Shown piece after piece: positions 53,501 through 63,263 of a stretch of DNA of 64,000 nucleotides; position 1 is the stretch's first letter, and every line of letters starts with the position of its first letter. A program made the position numbers and the translations under genes. The notes under the pieces were generated by a model that was given only the letters and a program-made list of their open reading frames with translations, did not search any database and had not been told where the DNA came from. Where the stretch lies: contig JACAXG010000264.1 in assembly GCA_018881555.1 (NCBI GenBank), positions 13,775 through 77,774 on the forward strand, read 5' to 3'. This stretch comes from Amblyornis subalaris (lineage: Eukaryota; Chordata; Aves; Passeriformes; Ptilonorhynchidae).

Positions 53501-56500
53501 CTGAGTGATACTGGCTTACCTGCATGATTTTGGGGAAAATGAGGACTAGCTGCTGAAATAAAATTTTTTTATGACATTGTCAGATACCTGCACTTCTGAG
53601 CCAATGTGTTTTTTCTGGGTNTGATTGAAAGCTTGAAGTGTTTCTGGGGGAATTCTTGTCATGTCATTACTTTTTTCCAAGGCATCAGCTAATGGCCATT
53701 GTTGGAGATGGAGTGGATACTTCTTCAAGTTTTTAGGCATCATTTGTTCATAGCCAATCTTCTCCTCATTTAGAAAAAAAAGTGTTTAAATGAACTGTAG
53801 AAGTCGGTATCTTTCAGAAAACCTCTATCTAAGGTGTTGCAACTTCTGTTTCAGCTAGCCTACTGACTTGGAGAGACCACAGGGTTTATGCTGCCAGTGC
53901 TCACACCTTTGTTGAAAGAACTGCCTTTCGTTTTATGGAAATTGAAACGTTATTTGATGGGAAGAACTGAGAGAGGAAATGCTGNTCTCTGCAGAGAGCA
54001 TCACTGTGTCACATTTGCAGAAAAATGTGTGAAAGGCATGTGACCTGTGCATCTCTTGTTCTTTTGCACAGCAACACTACCAGTCTCCTTGAAATGGTCC
54101 TGCATTAAGAACATGTTGAGAGGAAGTGTGTAAGGAAAAAACGTGTATTTTGCATGGATAAAATGTTCTGTAAATCAAAAATAATGCTAATCATGTTGCT
54201 CAAGAAAAACAGGGACGTGTATATGAGAGTTGAAATTGTAGTATGCTTTCAGTTTCTGTAGGTCTTCAGTCCATGCTATCTTTGAGAATGGTTTTCGAAG
54301 GAAAGTTTGTGGAATTGTTATATGGACAGCCTGCATCCATATGTAAAACTGAAATCACAAGATAGGCAAATGTGATCTGAATGAAATGAGTCATGGATAT
54401 TGCTGTAATTCCTCTGTTTCTTACTGAATTGTTAGATGTACTTTGGTTTATAGCAGTGCTGCCATTCTATTTATTAGCAAATAGTGTATTATTGTTCACA
54501 AATGTGAACAAATGAATTATATGTATATATCATATACATGAATTATATGTACACAAATAGTGTTACTGAAATAGATGGACAAGTAGTTCTCTAGTTTTTC
54601 TGCATATTAGGGAATTGAATCATTTTGGTTACATTCTAGATCCTTTATTGGCACTGTAAAATTGTGGTCCTAAATGAGGACATCAGATACTTTAGTTTAA
54701 TGTAATTATTGGGAAGTAGTTATGACACCAGAAAAAGTGTTTAGCTTCTATCCACATAAAATGTTGGTGTTTAATTCTGAAGTTTAGATTCTAACATGTT
54801 TCTTCATATTGACTGTTAATATTCTGATCTTACTGGGATTGTGGTTTTGTGTTACGCTTTGGATAGATCAAATGCAATTTTCACTTTTTCTGGAACACAT
54901 CCCTCCAACACTTTGCTAAAATTCTCATTGGAATGTGCTATAAGGAGTTGAAATTCCTGAAGGAAACTTGAATTTGTGTAGTTTACAGGACAGCAGGTAA
55001 AATGGAGACTCTAAAGCAGTGGTTTCTATTTTTCTGGGCCAGTGGATTATCCTTGGTAGTTGGAGCCTCTTGAATTACTGGCAGATGGCAGTAATGGGAC
55101 AGTGTTTTCTTGTGCGTAGTTTTGTCTTTGACCTCAAATTACCTGAGACAGCTTTTTGGAGACTAGACTCACAAGTACTGTTTTGCTGGTAGAAAATGTT
55201 ATGCATCTTAAAATACATTTGAGAACATAGGTGTTTCATGGTATGCAAGATTTGCAATAGTTTCAATATTAAATGTTTCTAGTTCCTATGTGTGGAATAT
55301 GTTTATGATTATACTGAGATTTTAAGAAATTTATGATCATTCAGCGCATGGGAATTAGTCATGTTAAATAGCCTCGCACCTCGCATAAATTTTTTTTTTA
55401 ATGTTGCATTGTTATGGATATTCTGACGAACTACTTGAATTGGTTTTGTAAAGTTGGGATTAAAAGTAAAGCCACAAAAAGGCATCTTCAGTCTTAAAGT
55501 TTTGCTGGTACTTTAATTTATGTGAGTAGATCTATAGTTTCCAAACCAGAACAAAGTTTTTCAGTATTTCTGTGTGCTTTAGGCTGAGAGCTCAAAATGT
55601 GCATGGGAAATGTGCCACTCTTCAGACTGCGACGTGTATTTATCTNGTTTCATAAAGCTGACCTGGTTTGTGTTTCTTTTAGTATTATGGCACTTGACTG
55701 TAGAGTTTGTAACTGAAATCTAGTGCTGCTGTTCTTACGTATTGTTTTGTTTTTTTCCCCTAGTGTTTGAAATCAGCAGAATGGCAGACATAGACAAGTA
55801 AGTAAAATGTGTAGGTTACTGAGACTGACTGTGTCTTGTGCTGTACTTTACATGTCTGGGCTTTCCAGATGCTGGATGGGCAGGGTATAGATACTGACCT
55901 TAGCAGAGTGACAGGACCTGAGGTTTATAAAAAAGTATGTGGGAGAAAAGCTTATGTTACTTATGACAAATGGGTTTGTCATCAAAATTGTAAGTAAATC
56001 TAGAAGTGGGACAAGGCATGAGTCAATTTACTATGTTAGTTGGAATTCTGGAGGGGAAAACCAGATAGTATTGCCCATTCCTATTGTTTCACTCTGTGTA
56101 GGGTTTTTTTTTTTCTGTACCTTGAATGCTCCTATTTTGTGGCATTTGAAGTATAGTTTAGGTGAACCTACCCACAGTTCTCAAGGCCTGCACATCTTAA
56201 TGAAGATGGTATGTGGAGNAGAAGGAGGCTTTGGCTGGTTGATAAGGACAGGAGATGAAGGAATTCTTTTGTAAAAAGGAAACTTTGTAATTCTGGAAAG
56301 TTGCTAATTCTTTAAACTGTTCCGAGACTGTCAAATGTGAAACCTCTGTGAAGACGAATTTGGCTTTGGCTATTAAGACTTCTTTGTCATAGATCAAAAG
56401 ATGCAACAGTTTGCTTCTACCCACATAAACTCTAGTTTGATCTCTTTAAGCTCATTAGAGTATTTTATAAAATTAACTTCTTGATGCTGTTATTGAATAT

Positions 56501-59500
56501 TTCTAATAGCAAAGAACAGTCTGAACTTGATCAACAGGATATGGAAGATGTTGAAGAAGTAGAAGAAGAAGAAACTGGTGAAGATGCCAACAGCAAAGGT
56601 AATGTTGAAACCAAGAGTTTCTAAACATCTGTGTATGTGCTTTCTAGATACTGTGTTAAAAGGATTTTACTGCCAAAAATAATAGTAAATGGTAAAACAA
56701 TTTGAGATATACAATTGTATTTAAGTTCTGAACCAAGGACTTTTTTTCAAATTGTCTGATTTTTATTAGTTGTCTGCAGTTACTTATTTTAGTCATGGTT
56801 AATACCAGGTTCAGGCAGTGCTGTCCACCTGTATAATTGGAAAAGACAGAATTATTGTGGATATGTGACTGGATTATTTCAAAACTAAAAACTCTTAAAA
56901 ACTTCACGAATGTGAAGCTTTGGGTATAAAAAATTCATGTGCGTGTATGTGTGTCTCTTATTTTTTGATTAGTTGCTTTAGTAACTTGCTGAGTTGTTTG
57001 ATTGTGAACAGAACAAATCATGCTTAGTGTTACCACTCTTAAAATGAATAAATCCTTTTTTTATCCCCACTCAACAAAAACCATGAGCATGTATCAAAAT
57101 ACTTGTTTCGTCAGTGCTGAACAGCTCTGCTTACTCATGCTTTGTATTTAAAGTCTGGAGGCACTTTAGATGGAATCTAAAGAGCAAGTAGCCAAAAGAG
57201 AAATAAATAATAATCTCTTCAGTAAAATTATTTGATCTTTTAATAGTGCCATGCTATGTGATTGCTTGAACAGAATAATAACAGTAAAGAAAAGAAGAAT
57301 ATTTCGTTCAAGGTGATGTTATGCATTGCTAATCTTATTGAAATAAATGTTTTCAAAACTGGATTGCAAAATTTTGGGGAACACATTCATTAGCTGAAAT
57401 AATTAAATGGCTTACAGTAATTAAATGGAAAGTATTCAGGTGTCCCAAAGGAACCTAGAGATGAATAATGTGTATTTTCAGTGATTTCCCAGCTATTTTA
57501 GGTGAGAATCAGAGGGGGGATTATACTACAGGAATCCTGGAGGGAAATGGGATTTTATAAATCAGAAACATGTTTCAGCAGTAGGGAACTTGACACACTT
57601 TTAAGCAGTTCTTTAGCATTCTTGCTTGTCTAATTTTCTGTTTTTTATGTACAATTCTTTCTTTCCAGATTAGTCCAAAAGATGCACTTTGCACTTACAT
57701 AATCTGCTTTTTTAATTTAGCTCGGCAGTTGACTGTCCAGATGATGCAAAATCCTCAGATTCTTGCAGCCCTTCAGGAAAGACTTGATGGTCTGGTAGGA
57801 ACATCTGCAGGATATGTAGAAAGGTACAGCATTTGTTTAGTATGAGCAGAGTGTTATAAATGATTCTTCTGCTTTGTGAAGAGCATTGTCTGTGGCATTA
57901 GTGGTCATAAACCACTGTGCTGTTCAGATGGCAGAAAAACGAATATAGTCTATCTGTAGCACATCTCAGACTTGAGNAGTTTTTGAGGTTTATGAAGAAA
58001 AGAATTCAGATATTTACAGTGGTTGATATTTTCCCTTGCAGTTACAGTATGGCACACTTCTTAAGATACTTTCCTGTCCTTGGAATTTCTTTTGTAGCTT
58101 TGCCTTAGTCATGAAACATCAGTTATTTAAACTACAGAGAGCTACTTGGAGGCCTAGTGTCTCTAATGTAGTCATTTTATGCTGAGAGTGTAACCACTTG
58201 CTGATACAGGAATGTTATTAGCAGTACTTCATGTGGTTTTCTCATGTGTCAAAACTTGCTATAAATTCTTGCCAAAATTTTCTTTAGTTGATTTGTATTT
58301 ATAAGGAAGGCATTAATTGCTTTCCTTTTACACATTTGTAATACGGTGGCTCATTTAGCAAAACAGTTTTGGCTCACTTTAAGACAGACAGTATGTTTGA
58401 AGACAGTGCTACCAGCTGCTTTGCTCAGTGAAGCAAAGCAGCAAATTTTGAAGATTAAATTTCCTATTTAAAGAATAACTCAACTGTCTTGAACTTTTTC
58501 ATAAAACCAAGGAAATTAATGGTGAGACCTCTCTTGGTTGTGCTCAATACTATNAATTTACTGTGTTACTCATGGATAATGTAGAACTTGTTTTTAGACT
58601 GAAGATTTATTGCACAAGTTTGTCTCATGGTTTACCCAGGTGTTTGGAATATCCTGGTTCCAACTGTGGTTGAGCCTCATTTTAAGAGTCCTGCTAACAA
58701 TTTCAATCTCGATGATGAAGTTGGTTGTAGTTTTGATTTAACCTTTCTAAACTTAAAATAGAGTGTAACGTGTTGTGGTGCAAGTTGGTTAACTTGCAAG
58801 ACGACTGGTTAGGGAGGAATCAATGTGCTTAGAATGCAGTGTTAGTAACAGTTCTGTCACTGAATTTTTCAGCTTGCCTAAAGTTGTTAAAAGACGTGTG
58901 AATGCTCTCAAGAATCTTCAGGTTCAGTGTGCACAGATAGAAGCAAAGTTCTATGAGGAAGTTCATGAGCTGGAAAGAAAGTATGCTGCTCTCTATCAGC
59001 CCTTATTTGACAAGGTATTTTGATGCTACTCTGATTTATACTTTAAATCTTCATCTAAAACACAAGGGAGTATAATAAACAGAAAACTTACTCATGTGCT
59101 GAATTACTTTGGTCTCATATGTGTCCCTTCAATTGATACAATGTTGCCATCCAAGCCAATATCAGCTAAGGGTCAGGGAGTGAAAGGTTAAGTCTGTTCC
59201 ATGGTTACCAAAATGACATCCATATATTAGGCGTCATTTTAATTGAGTAGATGTCAGATGATACTGTAACTTTTCTGGGACTTTGGTGTTTATTTTAGTG
59301 TGTTGAAAACCTCCTAACTGCTGAGTCTATCTTCCAGAGCCAGAAGGAAAGGTTTTGATAAATAGTTAATGTATTACTTACCGTGTAATTTAGGATTAGG
59401 AATTTATTCGTTAGGACATTGCTGATTGCAGTGACTAGGAAATTTGAAAATATTCTTGGTTTAATATTCTTGGTTTAATCTTCTAGCGAAGTGAAATCAT

Positions 59501-62500
59501 CAATGCCATTTATGAACCTACAGAGGAAGAATGTGAATGGAAAGCAGATGCTGAAGAAGAAATTTCAGTGAGTATCTTAAATGGTTCTCATCAATATCTC
59601 AAGCTTTAGCATGAAACAAGATTCAGTAAACTGAAGTTTAAAAAAAAATATTGGGTTTGTAACAATTNTTTGCTTATAATAACAATGTTAATTCTTAATG
59701 GTTGCTAAAAGCATCCACATGAAACTTAATCTGTGCTGGTATTAACAGAGAACTGATGAACCTTATGGGCACTCTTAAAATTAAGGAAGCCTAATATTTT
59801 TATTCGCTCAAGGAGGAAATGAAAGAGAAAGCCAAGCTTGAAGAAGAAAAAAAAGATGAAGAAAAAGAAGACCCTAAAGGAATCCCTGAGTTTTGGCTGA
59901 CAGTATTCAAGAATGTGGACTTGCTCAGTGATATGGTTCAGGTGGGTGGTGATCCAGGCTTGTCTAAGGTTTTGTTGGTACTTAATCCAAGTATCTTTAA
60001 GAAAGGAGTAGAATCACTATGTTGCTTGATATGTCTGTTGGAGAGCGATAATGGAACTGTTACTTGGATGTCGTCTCTGGTAATTTTTCAAAGGAGAGTA
60101 CAGAGCACTGAAATACCTCCTTACCCTTCTATTTTTTGAACCTATTTTACAGTACTAATAGATTTTTGGTGCTTGTAGGAGTCCATTTGAGATGTGTATT
60201 AGACATTGCTAAAAACTGTAGTTGGTGTTTGCATGGGTTTTGGTTGTGCACTACATTGGGGGCTGTGTACACAGCCATTATTGCCATCTGCTGGTCATGT
60301 TCGTGGAAGTATTTCAGTGCTGTAACAAGATTTTTGTTCTAAGGAAAACTTTTTCTAAACATGGCTTTTTATCTCTGCAAGGCCATAAATCCATGTATAA
60401 TTTAATGTTACGAAAATTAAATACACTGTGTTTTCTCTACAGGAACATGATGAACCTATCCTGAAATACTTAAAAGATATAAAAGTGAAATTTTCAGAAG
60501 TTGGACAGCCTATGGTTAGTTGAACTTACTAAACAAGATTACTTTTGTGTTATCTTAAGAATTATTTGTATATTAGCAACATGGTCTGTGATAGCCAATT
60601 GTCTTGCAGAAATCATGAGAAAATACACAGCTGCTGCTTCTGAGAAACAGTACAAGGACTAGTGCTAGTCTTACACTGCCGCGTGAATGAATTTGTACTA
60701 AATTTAACCTTCAGCTTGTGATGAGATTGGCCTTAATATCTGATGACTTAAGTTTCACCATCACATTTTGATACCTTTGGGTACTTTTTGTTTAACTGCT
60801 ATAATTTCATACATTTCCCTGGCAGAAGTCAGTTTTCTAATTTCTGATATTTTTAAGTTTAGAAGTTCTCCCTATACATTAGCACCAGGAAAGCTGTATG
60901 CTGGGAGATCTTCTGTCATTACTGCAAGCAGTGTAATAACTAGCAAGTGCAAGATGAAGTAAATTAAAATATTTGAAGATCTATTGTACAACTTGGGTAG
61001 CAAATTCTAGGATAAGTTATAGATGTATTGGAGAAAGGTGCATTCTGTTGCATGTTTATTTTTTGGTTTTGAATTTTCACTGTTAAGAAGTTAAAGGTGT
61101 TTGTTGTAAATAACTAAAATTGTTGCTCTGCAATTCTTTTTAAGAGTTTCACATTAGAATTTCATTTCGAACCAAACGACTACTTCACAAATGAAGTGTT
61201 GACAAAGACGTATAGAATGAGGTCAGAGCCAGATGATTCTGATCCCTTTTCCTTTGATGGACCAGAAATCATGGGTTGTACAGGGTAAGTGCTCATAGAT
61301 AGCTCTAAGACAATGTAACAGTTCCTTCCTTAGCTTTATCCAACTGTAGACTTCTGCAGCATCCTGGGGAGGTGCTGGAAAAGATACTTCCCCTAGTAAC
61401 TTGTGAACAACTAGGTTTGACTTGAGGTTTTTAGTTGTTATCAATAACTTCAATACAATATAGAAAAATACATTATTTATATTGCATAATTTATAAGCAT
61501 ATATATTATATATACATATAAATTAAAAATGTAATCAGTATTTATTTAGAAATACTGTTCTTCAGTCATTAAAGTTGAATTGGAAGGTGGATGGTGGTAT
61601 CTTTTAGTAGGCCTGGATAGCTTTTGGCAGAATTTGTTAGATCACATCTTTTAATCTCTTTGTATTTGACATGCAGCTTTTTGGGGAGTTTATTCCAGAT
61701 TTACGTCTTATATTGCAGTTGTGCGTTTTGTTTTAGAAGTGTTGAACGTTTGCCTCTGAATGTCTGTTTGAGAAATGGAGAACAGTCATCTATTAATTCC
61801 AGGTTACTCATTATTTTAAAAAGCTGCCACAGTCCTTTCTTAGTGCTGTTCTAAATTAGCTAAATAATTTCTTCTGTACCTGTTCTTTTTGTGAACAGAG
61901 GGATGAGAAAAACCTGTGTTGTACATAATTATCCTTACGAGTACACTTGTACCTGTTCAGTAGCTTTTGTGTTCACNTCTCTTAAGTGTTCTGCAGTGAC
62001 TGCTCTTTCTGAGTGATAACAACTACGTTATAGCCTATCACTGCATAGTCAGGGTTGGTTTTACCCTTAGATTAAACTCCAGTTGCTCATACTGACTTAC
62101 TTACCGTCTTATTTCTCAGTCACTTAACATATTTTGCAAATAAGATTTAGTTTTGAGTGCTTGGGTAGCTTGGATCAAACTGTTTTGTCTTCCCCAGTTT
62201 GGACTGTTTTTGAAAAGCATGAATCCTGGTAAAGTTTGGTGTGAGATGACACCGCCTGTGTGAAAACAGTTAATTTCTAGTCCTGTCTTTTAGCTAAGAC
62301 AGCCTCTTCTTGTCCCAAAGCAACTCACTCCATTCCTTTGAGTCTTTAAAGGAATCTAATCAGAAACTTTTGCAAATGCAGGTAGTTTTACTGATGTGAC
62401 TTTTTCATTTACATGTCACCAAGATGCTTTGACTGTTAGAGAAGCTTGTAGGCATGATTTTGCTCTGTAAGCAGGATAGAGTTAAAAAACCCCAAAAGCA

Positions 62501-63263
62501 ACAAAACCTAAACAAATAAAACACAAGAAGACAAACCCTTCACAAACAACTCAAAATCAGGCAAAATCTACATGCCTGTTTGATGCATTATTTTAAGGAC
62601 TTACTGGTTATAATGATAGATGTGGTGAACTTTGGTGTATTAACATGCCCAAATATGACATTACTTTATAATGGATGGGTAGCTCTAAAAATGGTGTGAT
62701 ACTATTCTTTGATAGGAAACGAGACAGTACTTGGTAGTTAATGAAAATTAGTGTTTCAGAGATTGAGTGAAGAAGGAAGAACTTCTGGATGGAAATACTT
62801 CATCTTAAAATGAACCTGTTACTCTTGTTCTCAACATATAAACCAATGGAAAGATAGCACTGAATAAATACTGCCTTAATATTTTCTATTCACCGTGTTT
62901 CTCGCAGTTGTCATAGTCTCAGTAGATAACTTGTAACAAGGCAAATGATATTAAGCTGCTGCTGGTTGTGGGTTTTTTGTTTCATTTGTTTGCTTTTTAT
63001 TTACTCTTTAGTTGTCAAATAGACTGGAAGAAAGGAAAGAATGTTACTTTGAAAACCATTAAGAAGAAGCAGAAGCATAAGGGCCGTGGAACAGTTAGGA
63101 CGGTGACAAAAACTGTTTCCAATGACTCTTTCTTCAACTTCTTTAGTCCTCCTGAAGGTAAGCTGAACACTAGTTTATCTGCAGTAACTTTAAGTGTAGA
63201 ATGTACTTCACTGACTTGTTTCTTCTCTTTTTTTTTCCTACAGTTCCTGAAAGTGGAGACCTG
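41519..63263 (+). CDS. NAP1L1: NAP1L1, nucleosome assembly protein 1-like 1 (gene span, 3' partial; coding 55781-63263)
   Basis: Histone chaperone that binds H2A-H2B (and H3-H4), shuttles between cytoplasm and nucleus and assists nucleosome assembly. Joining exons 55764-55797, 56510-56598, 57721-57823, 58873-59014, 59487-59567, 59813-59941, 60443-60514, 61145-61284, 63012-63157 and 63244-63263 gives an uninterrupted 313-residue frame, every junction in phase with GT-AG ends. Visible parts: acidic N-terminus (residues 8-31), conserved MMQNPQILAALQERLDGL (43-60), long dimerisation helix (about 72-117), NAP fold from about 120, and an NLS-like IKKKQKHK (274-281). Human NAP1L1 is about 391 residues, so roughly 80 are missing past the window edge, including the acidic C-tail. 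NADIDNK-type N-terminus and GCTGCQIDW separate it from NAP1L4. The start ATG at 55781 has A at -3 and G at +4. Non-coding exon 1 is inferred from the CpG-island promoter. Confidence 0.96.
41623..41659 (+). other. G-quadruplex-capable G-run cluster
   Basis: At least five runs of three or more G on the non-template strand, within the first 70 bases of intron 1 just after the exon 1 donor. It meets the usual G4 pattern of short loops. Whether it folds is unknown. Confidence 0.6.
43946..44328 (-). pseudogene. Unrecognised antisense ORF with one frameshift, inside NAP1L1 intron 1
   Basis: An 88-codon minus-strand ORF (44328-44062) starts MATSTPQIPRPYQF and stops shortly after GYSYIIKK. At a five-T run (44078-44082, five A on the coding strand) the next frame continues as GEDTIDMFIIPTGLLEETGF and stays open to a stop at 43946, so a single base separates two protein-like halves totalling about 127 residues. 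Composition is proline- and charge-rich, unlike translated AT-rich intron. A stop codon lies immediately before the ATG. A donor-like AAGGTGAAG also sits at the shift point, so an old exon is possible. I recognise no family. It could be a decayed nested gene, a retrocopy, an intact gene with a homopolymer assembly error, or chance. Confidence 0.3.
44803..44838 (+). mobile_element. Possible CR1 terminal fragment, sense
   Basis: GATTCTATGATTTTGTGA after a weak match to the CR1 tail. Too short to be certain. Confidence 0.35.
46951..47010. repeat. Two-copy AT-rich tandem repeat, 34-bp period
   Basis: TTAAATATTTCTTTATTTAA at 46951-46970 recurs at 46985-47004, each followed by AGATTTT or GATTTT. 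Lies in intron 1. Confidence 0.8.
49011..49380 (-). mobile_element. CR1 3' region, antisense, in NAP1L1 intron 1
   Basis: Begins AATCATAGAAACATAGAATT and continues through CCTGACAGCCAATCTAAACC, CCTCTCATCCTGTT and GAGCGATGGGGTCTCCCCTC, a standard inverted CR1 tail of about 370 bp, moderately diverged. Confidence 0.88.
49738..49785 (-). mobile_element. CR1 terminal fragment, antisense
   Basis: ACAGAATTGTTTAGGTTGGA followed by AAAGACGTTTAAAATCATTA, a very short inverted CR1 terminus 360 bp beyond the larger copy. Confidence 0.65.
52861..53313 (-). mobile_element. Solo LTR, third family, antisense, in NAP1L1 intron 1
   Basis: About 450 bp, starting TGACAAAGATC and ending near GGCATCA. Inner landmarks: an inverted polyadenylation signal TTTATT (52894-52899), GGTACATCCAGGGCAGTCAA, TTTGGTCCATTAGCATATTG, and GGCCTGAAGATGGATTGTTT. 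It resembles an ERVL-type neoavian LTR that I recall; not searched. A run of ten G at about 52940 and a GC-rich body contrast with the surrounding intron. Ends are approximate. Confidence 0.6.
54512..54553. repeat. AT-rich short direct repeat
   Basis: ATGAATTATATGTA occurs at 54512 and again at 54538 with TATATATCATATAC between. A near-palindrome GTTCACAAATGTGAAC lies just to the left (54494-54509). Confidence 0.6.
55764..55797 (+). CDS. NAP1L1: NAP1L1 exon 2 (start codon exon)
   Basis: Acceptor CCCCTAG precedes 17 UTR bases and the start codon at 55781. It encodes MADID plus two bases of codon 6. Two overlapping donors are present (GTAAGT at 55798, GTAAAA at 55802); only the first joins to exon 3 to give the conserved MADIDNKEQ. 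Confidence 0.95.
56510..56598 (+). CDS. NAP1L1: NAP1L1 exon 3, acidic N-terminal tail
   Basis: Completes codon 6 and encodes residues 7-35, with a dense Glu/Asp run around residues 18-31. The family uses such tails for histone contacts. The end of the exon reads TGEDANSK, which differs from the mammalian TGEETKLK and makes the tail one residue longer than in human. Acceptor AATAG, donor GTAATG. Confidence 0.95.
57721..57823 (+). CDS. NAP1L1: NAP1L1 exon 4
   Basis: Encodes residues 36-69 plus two bases of codon 70. It carries the conserved ARQLTVQMMQNPQILAALQ segment. The leucine-rich LAALQERLDGL (50-60) lies where NAP1 proteins carry their nuclear export signal. Donor GTACAG, acceptor TTTAG. 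Confidence 0.95.
58873..59014 (+). CDS. NAP1L1: NAP1L1 exon 5, dimerisation helix
   Basis: Completes codon 70 and encodes residues 71-117, starting LPKVVKRRVNALKNLQ and ending ALYQPLFDK. This is the long alpha-2 helix that pairs two NAP1 subunits in an antiparallel dimer. Acceptor TTTTTCAG, donor GTATTT. Confidence 0.96.
59449..59476 (+). repeat. 14-bp exact tandem duplication before exon 6 acceptor
   Basis: AATATTCTTGGTTT at 59449-59462 is repeated exactly at 59463-59476, ending ten bases before the exon 6 acceptor. It therefore makes up part of the branch-point and pyrimidine-tract region. Confidence 0.9.
59487..59567 (+). CDS. NAP1L1: NAP1L1 exon 6
   Basis: Encodes residues 118-144 in complete codons (81 nt), including EIINAIYEPTEEECEWK, the junction from the dimerisation helix to the histone-binding domain. 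Acceptor TTCTAG, donor GTGAGT. A 14-bp tandem duplication sits directly upstream (59449-59476). Confidence 0.95.
59813..59941 (+). CDS. NAP1L1: NAP1L1 exon 7
   Basis: Encodes residues 145-187 in complete codons (129 nt). A charged Lys/Glu stretch is followed by the family hallmark DPKGIPEFWLTVFKNVD, the start of the main alpha/beta fold. The donor is CAG followed by GTGGGT, weaker than the others in this gene, and the reading frame stays open into the intron as far as 60139. Confidence 0.95.
60443..60514 (+). CDS. NAP1L1: NAP1L1 exon 8
   Basis: Encodes residues 188-211 in complete codons (72 nt): EHDEPILKYLKDIKVKF followed by SEVGQPM. Acceptor CTCTACAG, donor GTTAGT (T at +3, mildly atypical). 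Confidence 0.95.
61145..61284 (+). CDS. NAP1L1: NAP1L1 exon 9
   Basis: Encodes residues 212-257 plus two bases of codon 258. It carries LEFHFEPNDYFTNEVLTKTY and SDPFSFDGPEIMGCT, the beta-sheet core of the histone-binding domain. The acceptor is TTTTTAAG, a less common AAG end, but the frame fixes it because exon 8 ends on a full codon. Donor GTAAGT. Confidence 0.95.
61285..63011 (+). other. NAP1L1 intron 9 (1727 bases)
   Basis: GTAAGT to CTTTAG. Contains an AT tract (61497) and an A-rich stretch (about 62485-62560, AAAAACCCC- and AACAAA-like). Nothing else recognised. Confidence 0.85.
61497..61525. repeat. AT dinucleotide-rich low-complexity tract in intron 9
   Basis: GCATATATATTATATATACA and following TATAAATT; simple AT-rich sequence. 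Confidence 0.7.
63012..63157 (+). CDS. NAP1L1: NAP1L1 exon 10, nuclear localisation signal
   Basis: Completes codon 258 and encodes residues 259-306 plus one base of codon 307. It contains CQIDWKKGKNVTLKTIKKKQ and the basic segment IKKKQKHK (274-281), which matches the known NAP1L1 nuclear localisation region, then NDSFFNFFSPPE. Acceptor CTTTAG, donor GTAAGC. Confidence 0.96.
63158..63243 (+). other. NAP1L1 intron 10 (86 bases)
   Basis: Short intron, GTAAGC to CCTACAG, with a strong uninterrupted pyrimidine tract directly before the microexon. Confidence 0.9.
63244..63263 (+). CDS. NAP1L1: NAP1L1 exon 11, 20-nt microexon
   Basis: Only 20 bases between TTTTTTTCCTACAG and GTGAGT. It encodes VPESGDL (307-313), which matches the family sequence before its DDDAEA segment. 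Reading past the donor gives a foreign VSWLI and a stop, so the exon really ends here. The next exon lies beyond the window. Confidence 0.9.

Larger units (their letters stand above)
41590..55763 (+). other. NAP1L1 intron 1 (about 14.2 kb)
   Basis: From GTACCG to CCCCTAG. The first 700 bases are CpG island; the rest is AT-rich and contains no further coding exon of NAP1L1. Entries within it: the antisense frameshifted ORF, three CR1 fragments, a tandem duplication at 46,951 and an antisense LTR. Remaining stretches show nothing I recognise. Confidence 0.75.
55798..61144 (+). other. NAP1L1 introns 2-8
   Basis: Intron lengths are 712, 1122, 1049, 472, 245, 501 and 630 bases, all GT-AG. They are AT-rich and contain no repeat element, snoRNA or antisense gene that I can support. 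Confidence 0.85.

Noticed and set aside
58712..58862. ATGATGA followed by CTGA in intron 4
   Set aside because: Spacing of about 145 bases is too long for a typical C/D snoRNA, and there is no terminal stem.
58823..59023. In-frame ATG upstream of exon 5 that could start a shorter NAP1L1
   Set aside because: The frame runs through the exon 5 pyrimidine tract and acceptor; there is no promoter-like sequence, so it is intron read-through by chance.
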